Source of the DNA: Bacteroidales bacterium
GTDB lineage: Bacteria > Bacteroidota > Bacteroidia > Bacteroidales > SMBSF39
DNA: 23,742 nt
Reading direction: 5' to 3'
NCBI GenBank assembly: GCA_021107685.1
Contig: JAIOSH010000299.1
Coordinates: 1-23,742 of the forward strand
Part shown: in pieces, positions 16,704-23,742 of the stretch
Layout: every line of letters begins with the position of its first letter
How positions within the stretch are numbered: the first letter of the stretch is position 1
Made by a program: the position numbers and the translations under genes
Notes under the pieces: generated by a model
Database searches by the model: none
The model's input: only the letters and a program-made list of their open reading frames with translations
What the model was told of the DNA's origin: nothing

Positions 16704-19700
16704 TTAATTCTTCAGTATCATTTTTCCGGTTTTTGTTTGTGAGCCGGTTTTTAAAATATAAAAATATATTCCGTCGGAAAGTGTATTTCCTGTGTTATTT
16801 TTACCATTCCAGACAACATTATGAATGCCTGCATTTAAAGCATTATCAATGAGGGTGATTATTTTTTCGCCAAATATACTGAAAATTTCAAGAGTAACTT
16901 CTGAGTTTTTTTCTAATTCAAAAGTTATAGTTGTTTCAGTATTAAAAGGATTAGGATAATTATTAAAAATTTCAGAAGAAATATTAATCTTATTATCATC
17001 AGTTCCTGTAATAAGTCCGTCAAAGAAATCTAAAAAATTTTGCATTAATTCTTCTTTTGTAGATGGTGAAGAGCCATCCTCCAATTCCCCGAATTCAAAT
17101 GTTGTACCTATTGTTTTATAATCCCCTGCATCATAAGCCACGCCACACCCATAAAATGGTTCCTGAGTATGAAAAATGCTAATTGCAGGAGATACAGGTT
17201 CTAAATAGTAATTATTATATGGTTTTTCACTATTATAGCCAAAATTCATACTACTTGTAAATGTTCCGTCCTCGCCGATGATGTTCAAATATTCAAACCA
17301 TGTATCTTCAACAGCATTAATGTTGAACATAGGATGAACTACTGTTTGAGGATCATTAAGCCATGTTAGTCTGCCTTCCATATATATATTACCTCCGTCA
17401 TTAAGGAAATCAGCAAGAATCTGCCCTTCTTCGGGAGTTAATTCATAATTTGAAAAATGAATGCCGAGACAGATGAAAATTGATTTGTAAATACCAAGTT
17501 CTTCGGGAAAAGAAGTAAAATAGTCAGTATAAATTTCCATATTATCAAAAGTTGATTTAATTGTTGGTCCTGAATAATAATTAGGATCCAAATCAATAAT
17601 AACAGCGATATATTTTCCTATGACTGTGTTGAACGAACCAAAACCTGTAATACCATAATCTGCAGTTAAATCAAAATCAAATACAGCACAATGTCCTTGT
17701 GGTGTAGAAATATCGGCTGTTACACTATAAGTTTGCTCTGCTGTTTCAAAAGGTGCCAAATTACCGTATGATTGACTATTTTGATTAATTGTAATATATG
17801 GATCATTATTTGCCGATAGTTCACCATAAACGTTAAAAGATTCAGAAGTCCCATTATTACTTGCTGTTATTGTAATATCAACAGTTTCACCGGGATCAAA
17901 TCTGCCATTATTATTTCCCCCGGAATCAGATAATACAAAATCAATAAATTCTAAAGCAGGTGCATGTGATTTGATTAGGAATTGGCTTAACCATGTATTA
18001 TTACCATCAGTAGCAGAAACATCAAATATAACATTATGTTCATCAGGAATTAAATTTGAAACATCAAATGAAAAAGCATCAGATTTTGTAATAACTCCAT
18101 TTGCAGCAAAATTACCGAAGAGTTCCAAACTGTCTGTCATAATAATATTAGGATCTAAAGTAGTTACTGTAACACTTACGTTATTAACAGGGACTAATCC
18201 GATATTTTTCATACTTAAAGTAAGCAGGATTGATTCGTTATAATCCATTAGTCCGTTTGAATTACCGGCATTATCATTAATTTCATAAGAATCTTCAACA
18301 ATATAAGGAATATTAGAAGGAATTACCTGCACGGTTTGATGATAACGGAGATAATTTTGTTTTGTAACAGTAACTTCAACAATTACACCGGATAATTGTG
18401 AAATAATATCAATATTAACAGGCTCTCCAGTACCTTGAGCTGCACCGATAAATTCACCATCAACAGAAAGTCCTATAAGAGATCCTGTATCAGCAGTTAC
18501 AGTATAAACTTCCGCTCCACTTACAAGGACATTATCATGGATCACAGTCAATTCCTGAGGCATTTCAGAATAAACTGTTAAGAAAGCATCGCTGTGGTGA
18601 TGGAAAAGATGATAAGTTACTGTTTTATTCCCTGTATTATAAGGCCAATTCGATTGTTGGAGGAAATATTTACCATAAGCATTTGCAAAAGCAGGATATA
18701 CTCCTGTTGATTCGGGGTTGTTTCCTGTTAAATCAGGTAAAAAATTCTGCCACATATAGTCGTACATACCCCATACATAAGTATCATTAACAAAAGAATA
18801 AGAAACCTCGGAAGCTGCAATAATTCCCAAAGCACCTTTTTGATGCCTGTGGAATGCTTCGGCAAAACATTCGCCGGATGCATTAAATTTACCTGTTAAA
18901 CAATTTATTGAGAAAACAAAAACCAGATCATCATTATCTAATCCCGAAAGATCACTAATTCCATAATCGGGTTCACCCCAACCTGTTACACCACCATGGT
19001 CTCTGTGTTGCAAAATAAAAGCTCCATTATTTATGGCATTATTAATCATAGCAGCATTACCACCTGTCCATCCGCCAAGCTCAGCAGGTGTTGCAGGAAT
19101 ATAACCAAGACCGTTCGGTCCAAAAGCATAAAGAACAAGGCTTGTATTTGTGGCTGTTGACCAAGGATCAACATTTGGATTTCCTGCATAAATTTCATTT
19201 ACTCGAACAGGTTCTTTGCCCTGAACGTGTTTCCAGAAACCACCAATTGCTTCACAACAAATCTGAAACCACCGTTCTGTCTGCCAACCCAAAGCTGTTA
19301 TCGGATGGGCGTAAAAATCAGGATTTGTAGGAGGATTTCTTTCGTAATCTAAAAATTTTCCAACCATTGTTTCCAAATGAGTTGCATTTTGGGCTGTAAT
19401 ACGGGCAATAGTGATATCAGGAAGATTATTACCATTTATATCGGCATACATATTATCCGAAACACAGTAACCACCACCCCAGTAAGGTGAAGTGATGCTG
19501 TTATTAGCATCAGAGCCATAATCTCCGAGTAAAAGTATAGCTACAGGTGGAATGTCCCATGAGCTATATGCATCATTTATATAATTTTCAATAGTATTGC
19601 TTGTGTTCCCTCCGATTTCCGCTAATGTTACAACTTTACTTAAAATACCCTGTTTGTTTCGCCATACTCTTACTGAATCCGCCCAGGCAATAAAATCGGC

Positions 19701-20471
19701 TCCATTAGGAGATATTATAAGATATTCACATCCTACTTCTTTATTATTGTATGAGTTATAATTAATCTCAGGTAAAGAAGCTTCATTTAATAACAGATTA
19801 TGTAGAATAGGATCCCACCAGCGGCTGCGTAAACGGTCTTCGCCAATATGTCCGTTTCCTTCATCAAAAGTTATTTCAATTTTTATATCCCTGTAAACAA
19901 TTAATTCTTTAGTTACAGGATTATATTGGAATGGTGTTATTCCAATAATTACAACATCTACTCCCCTTATTTGAGTTGAACCGGAAAGCATAATTGGTTC
20001 AGAAGGGTAAAAGGCATTTTTTGAATATATCTCCTGATCTTTTTTGTATTCTAATGGGCCTGTTTCAGTATCCAAAGGAATACGAAAAGCAGGTGCCATA
20101 TTAATACCTGTGAATGTTTCAGTTCGTGTAGCTAATATTCTTAGTGTTGCTTTAGCACTCTGTGGAATTGCTATATAACTACTAAGTCCGGGAAGGTCAG
20201 GGGCGCCTTCATCATTAGGAAGAAAGTTTCCGGGAAGCTGTAATGCCTGCATTGTTTCACCATTGATTTGAGTTTGGTCTAACGCAAATTTATTTATTGA
20301 AAAGTTTATTTCAAGCCCGTTTAAACTTTGTTTCTCAATGGCAAAACCTTGCTTACCCCAACTATCCATATATTTTATTTCTTCAGCTTTTATATTACCT
20401 GATAGAATTATTATTAAAGCAATAAACAAAAATTGTATTTTAAAATTTTGATGCAAATTCAAAGTTTTCAT
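16704..20471 (-). CDS. Group A gingipain-like C25 cysteine protease with D module and YPNPF-type T9SS sorting domain
   Basis: 1255 aa. Signal peptide about 1-29 (cut likely after NIKA, before EEIKYMDSW). Propeptide-like region to about 240. Catalytic domain about 245-645 with YADINGNNLPDITIAR, catalytic His492 (HRDHG) and Cys524 (FSINCLTGKFN), 32 residues apart. C25-type Ig domain about 645-720. Two CARDB/NEW3-like domains (722-952; NGLMDYNES, NGRFDPGET). Alpha/beta D module (about 953-1152; VIIDLDPNYYSG, IFICLGIHF, DFLNDGGNIYMEG, GTTFEFG, DGSSPST). FlgD-like sorting domain (NNYPNPFNTE at 1170-1179, ending GKMILKN). The N-terminal half is group A like its two neighbours, but its D module and tail are closest to the group B protease 8601-12263. 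Only 64 bp separate it from the next gene and no terminator is visible there, so co-transcription with 12335-16639 is possible. Confidence 0.96.
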   Translation of the reverse strand: MKTLNLHQNFKIQFLFIALIIILSGNIKAEEIKYMDSWGKQGFAIEKQSLNGLEINFSINKFALDQTQINGETMQALQLPGNFLPNDEGAPDLPGLSSYIAIPQSAKATLRILATRTETFTGINMAPAFRIPLDTETGPLEYKKDQEIYSKNAFYPSEPIMLSGSTQIRGVDVVIIGITPFQYNPVTKELIVYRDIKIEITFDEGNGHIGEDRLRSRWWDPILHNLLLNEASLPEINYNSYNNKEVGCEYLIISPNGADFIAWADSVRVWRNKQGILSKVVTLAEIGGNTSNTIENYINDAYSSWDIPPVAILLLGDYGSDANNSITSPYWGGGYCVSDNMYADINGNNLPDITIARITAQNATHLETMVGKFLDYERNPPTNPDFYAHPITALGWQTERWFQICCEAIGGFWKHVQGKEPVRVNEIYAGNPNVDPWSTATNTSLVLYAFGPNGLGYIPATPAELGGWTGGNAAMINNAINNGAFILQHRDHGGVTGWGEPDYGISDLSGLDNDDLVFVFSINCLTGKFNASGECFAEAFHRHQKGALGIIAASEVSYSFVNDTYVWGMYDYMWQNFLPDLTGNNPESTGVYPAFANAYGKYFLQQSNWPYNTGNKTVTYHLFHHHSDAFLTVYSEMPQELTVIHDNVLVSGAEVYTVTADTGSLIGLSVDGEFIGAAQGTGEPVNIDIISQLSGVIVEVTVTKQNYLRYHQTVQVIPSNIPYIVEDSYEINDNAGNSNGLMDYNESILLTLSMKNIGLVPVNNVSVTVTTLDPNIIMTDSLELFGNFAANGVITKSDAFSFDVSNLIPDEHNVIFDVSATDGNNTWLSQFLIKSHAPALEFIDFVLSDSGGNNNGRFDPGETVDITITASNNGTSESFNVYGELSANNDPYITINQNSQSYGNLAPFETAEQTYSVTADISTPQGHCAVFDFDLTADYGITGFGSFNTVIGKYIAVIIDLDPNYYSGPTIKSTFDNMEIYTDYFTSFPEELGIYKSIFICLGIHFSNYELTPEEGQILADFLNDGGNIYMEGRLTWLNDPQTVVHPMFNINAVEDTWFEYLNIIGEDGTFTSSMNFGYNSEKPYNNYYLEPVSPAISIFHTQEPFYGCGVAYDAGDYKTIGTTFEFGELEDGSSPSTKEELMQNFLDFFDGLITGTDDNKINISSEIFNNYPNPFNTETTITFELEKNSEVTLEIFSIFGEKIITLIDNALNAGIHNVVWNGKNNTGNTLSDGIYFYILKTGSQTKTGKMILKN

Positions 20472-20507
20472 ATTTTTTATAATTTTAGTTTTTAATTAAA
20501 TAAATTT

Positions 20508-20524
20508 AAAGGCTTTTTGCCTCT
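20508..20524 (-). terminator. Possible terminator after the 20544-23742 gene
   Basis: On the minus strand AGAGGC-AAAAA-GCCTTT can form a six-pair stem (one G:U pair) followed by TTAAATTTATTT, 19 bp after the stop codon at 20544. The stem is short, so this is tentative. Confidence 0.4.
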
Positions 20525-20543
20525 TATTTTGTTGAAATTATAT

Positions 20544-23500
20544 TTATTTGTTAATAATAAATTTTTGAAAATAATTAGTTGACTTACCTTCAACCCTGAT
20601 AAAATAAACACCTTCGGAAAATTCACTTAAATCAATATCTATAATATTATTTTTAATAACAGTAACTTTTTCCTGATAAATTATTTTACTTAATAAGTTG
20701 ATTATTTTAATGTTTATTTTATTATTATCAATTATGTTAAATTTAATTGATAATTTACCTGAAGTAGGGTTAGGGAATATTTCGATATTAGATTTTTTTG
20801 AATTTTCATCAATTTCAGTACAAAATACACATTCTACTTCAAAACCATCGGAAAAATCACTTTCACCACAAACATTAACACCTTTAACTTTTATTGTTGC
20901 TGTACCTTCCCAAGGTATCCACTCAACTGTTCCTGTTGTTCCATTTCCGCTTATTGTTCCGGCTTCGACAGGTAAGATTTCCCATATATAAGAAGTTGCA
21001 TTGGGACTGCCTGATGTAGTATAATCAGAATATTGAACTAAATTTGTACATACTATACTGTCTCCAAAAGGTGTTCCCGGTATTGATGGAATAGTATTAA
21101 CCGTAATATAATCTGTAACAGTCAGAGTATCAAAATCAACACCATCACCAACTATTAATGTAACATCATAAGAACCTATAGTATTATATGTAACAGATGG
21201 GTTTTCCTGAGTTGAAGAAGACGGATTTCCACCAGGGAAGCTCCAATCCCAGGATATTACTTGTCCTGATGACATATCTACGAAATCAACTGTTTCACCT
21301 TCGCAAATGTCAGTAACATTTGAAGAAAAAGAAGCATTTAATGTTGTAGAAACACCGAGAAAATCCAGGTATTCAGCCATTAATTCCTCCTGTGTTGAAG
21401 GTGAAGTACCATCAACAAGTCCACCGAATTCGTGGGATGCGCCAATAGTTCTATAAGTTCCTGCATCATAAGCCACACCTGTACCATAATTAGGTGATTG
21501 ATTTTCAAATATCATAAATGCAGGAGAAATAGGGTTAATATGGTCAATATAGTTATTTTCTCCTGAATAGGTAAAGCTCATATCTTCGGTAAAAGTACCT
21601 GTTTGTCCTAGTATTGTTCCCAAATCATCATCGCCATCGTCAACAGGATTAATATTAAACATAGGATGAACGGCAGTCTGGCTATCATAATACCATGTAT
21701 CCCCTCCTTCCATGTATAATGAACCGCCATTATTCAGGAAGTCAGCGAGAGCCTGACCTTGTGATGATGATAATACATGATTTGAGCTATAAATACCGAG
21801 ACATACAAATATAGAGGAATATAAATCCGGATCGGTTGGAAATGAAGTAGTATATTCAATAGCCACACCTAAATTTTGTATGGCAGTCTCCATATCAGGT
21901 CCTGAACTGGCATTTGGATCAAGGTCAACAATAACAACAGGGATTTGTCCAACAACAACATTAAAAGCCCCGTTACCTGTTATACCAAGATTTGCTGTTA
22001 TATCAAAGGTAAAGTCAACCAAGTGCCCTATAGGTGTACCTATATCGGCAGTTACACTAAAAGACTGCTCTGCATTACCTCCACCAATAATATCACCATA
22101 TACCAACTGACCTGAGTTAATAGTAATATAAGTATCTGTTGTAAGGAGTCCACCATTAACTTGATACGCTTCTGAAGAACCAGTATTATTAACAGTAATA
22201 AAAATGTCAACTGTTTCACCCGGGTCAATTTTTCCATTATTATTACCTGTCGGGTCAGAAATTACAATATTGTTATCCATTTCCAAAGCAGGAGCATGAG
22301 CCTGAATAGAGAAATAACTCAGCCATGTACTATCTCCATCAGTAGCACTTACTTCAAAAGGTACATTATGACCGTCAGGAATATCATTAGCAACATCATA
22401 GGCAAAACCATCATCAACTATAACAATCTCATCAGGATCAATATCTCCGTAAAATTCAGTATTATCTGTTATTGTAATATAAGAATCAGTAGTGCTAAGA
22501 GTAACAGTAATATTATAAGCAATTGCAACACCAACATTTTTAACAGCTAAGCTAAGGAGATTGGTTTCTCCGTAGTCCATCAAACCATCACCATTACCGC
22601 CTGCAACATCATTGATAGTATAGGATTCTCTGACAATATAAGGTCCAACCGGGGGAACAACATCAACAAGAGCTTCATAACGATAATAATTTTGCAATGT
22701 AATAGTAACAAGCATCTGGTTGGGTGGTACCTGACCGGGAATTGTTATAGAAAGCGGCGCTCCTGTTCCTTCAGCCGTTCCGATTATCTCTCCGTTAACA
22801 GTAAGAGCTATCAATGAACCTTCGTTAGCTGAAATATCAAATGAAGTAACACCCGCATAAAGAATCGGGTTATGAGTAACTGTTAGGTTTTGTGGGATTT
22901 CAGAATAAACTGTCATAAACGCATCGCCATGATGGTGGAACAGATAGTAAGTAACTTCCTTGTTGTTGGTGTTGTAAGGCCAGTCCGATTGCTCCAGGAA
23001 ATATTTACCGGCTGCATTACCAAAACCGGGTAATACACCCCTTGGTTCAGGCTCTACTTGCGGTGCATAAATATCCGGCAAGAAATCAGGCCACATATTA
23101 TCATAAGCTCCCCACACATACGTGTCGTTTACGAAAGAGTAAGATATATCGGAAGCAGCTATAATTCCGATCGTTCCTGAATTATTACCGCCGGAGGTAT
23201 GTCTGTGGAATTTTTCAGCAAAGCACTCACCGGAAGCGTTGAATTTTCCTGTCAGACAGTTGATTGACCATACAAACGTCAGGTCTGTATTATTTAAGCT
23301 GTTGATATCGCTATTTGAAAAACTAGGATGACTCCATCCGGTTACTCCGCCATGATCTCTGTGCTGTAGCATGAAAGCTCCGTTGTTAATTGCATTAATC
23401 ACATCGGAACCGGTGCCGTTCCATGAACAATTAACTTCGCCTGGAGTTGCCGGTATATATCCCAAACCATCAGGACCAAATACTGCCATTACCAAAGGAG

Positions 23501-23742
23501 TATTTTGATTAGTTGACCAGACACTTCCACAAGGACCTACATTAATCCTGGTTGTAGTTTTACCCTGGTTAACTTCCCAGAAACCTGCAACAGATTCCGA
23601 GCATATCTGGAACCATCGATCTGATTGAAATCCGAGAGCTGTAACAGGATTGTTGTAAAAATACGGATCGGTTGGAGGAGTTCTTTCATTATTTATAAAT
23701 TTAGTAACCATTGTTTCAAGGTGTGTTTCATTTTGAGCGGTC
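20544..23742 (-). CDS. Group A gingipain-like C25 cysteine protease with D module, PKD and Ig domains and T9SS sorting domain (5' end outside window)
   Basis: The frame is open to the window edge. The first internal Met (23711) is not a real start: the ten residues before it (TAQNETHLET) match the middle of the paralogues' catalytic domains. Visible, counted from that Met: catalytic His120 (HRDHG) and Cys152 (WSINCLTGKFN); C25-type Ig region to about 352; two CARDB/NEW3-like domains (357-589; DGLMDYGET, NGKIDPGET); D module (590-786; VVIVDLDPN, IFVCLGIYS, DFLNNGGSLYMEG, HEFGGL, DGTSPST); PKD domain (about 792-872; SWDWSFPGG); Ig-like segment (875-961); sorting domain (EIFPNPTSG at 977-985, tail QKFIINK). 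About 360 residues with signal peptide and propeptide should lie to the right of the window. The central part is very similar in DNA to 12335-16639. The Ig segment matches one in the BNR protein, so its tail is again assembled from parts seen elsewhere in the cluster. Confidence 0.95.
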   Translation of the reverse strand, partial: TAQNETHLETMVTKFINNERTPPTDPYFYNNPVTALGFQSDRWFQICSESVAGFWEVNQGKTTTRINVGPCGSVWSTNQNTPLVMAVFGPDGLGYIPATPGEVNCSWNGTGSDVINAINNGAFMLQHRDHGGVTGWSHPSFSNSDINSLNNTDLTFVWSINCLTGKFNASGECFAEKFHRHTSGGNNSGTIGIIAASDISYSFVNDTYVWGAYDNMWPDFLPDIYAPQVEPEPRGVLPGFGNAAGKYFLEQSDWPYNTNNKEVTYYLFHHHGDAFMTVYSEIPQNLTVTHNPILYAGVTSFDISANEGSLIALTVNGEIIGTAEGTGAPLSITIPGQVPPNQMLVTITLQNYYRYEALVDVVPPVGPYIVRESYTINDVAGGNGDGLMDYGETNLLSLAVKNVGVAIAYNITVTLSTTDSYITITDNTEFYGDIDPDEIVIVDDGFAYDVANDIPDGHNVPFEVSATDGDSTWLSYFSIQAHAPALEMDNNIVISDPTGNNNGKIDPGETVDIFITVNNTGSSEAYQVNGGLLTTDTYITINSGQLVYGDIIGGGNAEQSFSVTADIGTPIGHLVDFTFDITANLGITGNGAFNVVVGQIPVVIVDLDPNASSGPDMETAIQNLGVAIEYTTSFPTDPDLYSSIFVCLGIYSSNHVLSSSQGQALADFLNNGGSLYMEGGDTWYYDSQTAVHPMFNINPVDDGDDDLGTILGQTGTFTEDMSFTYSGENNYIDHINPISPAFMIFENQSPNYGTGVAYDAGTYRTIGASHEFGGLVDGTSPSTQEELMAEYLDFLGVSTTLNASFSSNVTDICEGETVDFVDMSSGQVISWDWSFPGGNPSSSTQENPSVTYNTIGSYDVTLIVGDGVDFDTLTVTDYITVNTIPSIPGTPFGDSIVCTNLVQYSDYTTSGSPNATSYIWEILPVEAGTISGNGTTGTVEWIPWEGTATIKVKGVNVCGESDFSDGFEVECVFCTEIDENSKKSNIEIFPNPTSGKLSIKFNIIDNNKINIKIINLLSKIIYQEKVTVIKNNIIDIDLSEFSEGVYFIRVEGKSTNYFQKFIINK

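Noticed and set aside
23709..23711. ATG at 23711 as the start of the rightmost protease
   Set aside because: The frame stays open to the window edge and the preceding residues match internal catalytic-domain sequence of the paralogues, so the real start is outside the window.

Overview
The window is a stretch of a Bacteroidota (Bacteroidetes) chromosome or contig from an AT-rich organism. It consists almost entirely of very large secreted proteins, all on the minus strand. Each complete protein has an N-terminal signal peptide, and every protein whose 3' end is visible ends in a type IX secretion (T9SS) C-terminal sorting domain (PxNP motif near -80, lysine- or arginine-rich or hydrophobic tail). 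No Shine-Dalgarno sequence precedes the starts; the leaders are A/T-only, as usual in this phylum. I cannot name a species. The YPNPF-type tails on two proteins resemble those common in uncultivated Bacteroidota/FCB lineages.

Layout, left to right (transcription runs right to left): the first 180 codons of a group A C25 (gingipain-like) cysteine protease cut by the window edge (1-542); a BNR/Asp-box beta-propeller protein (599-4126); two group B C25 proteases (4305-8216 and 8601-12263); two complete group A C25 proteases (12335-16639 and 16704-20471); and a third group A protease whose 5' end lies outside the window (20544-23742). Five of these six proteases show a His/Cys catalytic pair; the catalytic region of the sixth (1-542) is not visible. 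Spacers are short (56-178 bp) except 8217-8600. That 384-bp spacer holds several hairpins and a 38-codon plus-strand remnant of an AAA_14/DUF4143-type ATPase carrying its Walker A motif.

The most striking property is modular mosaicism. The proteases have two kinds of catalytic half (A and B), a shared central pair of CARDB/NEW3-like beta-sandwich domains, and then one of two C-terminal modules: a jelly-roll-like module (J) or an uncharacterised amidotransferase-like alpha/beta module (D). All four combinations A-J, A-D, B-J and B-D are present side by side. Further Ig/PKD/SprB-like modules are shared between the proteases and the BNR protein. A segment of about 570 bp at the left edge is about 93% identical to the 5' end of the gene 16 kb away. 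Together this looks like a locus that expands by tandem duplication and reshuffles exported proteases by recombination. The likely role is extracellular or cell-surface proteolysis and glycan or matrix contact, inferred from family and secretion signals only. No RNA genes, CRISPR array, intact mobile element or replication origin were seen.
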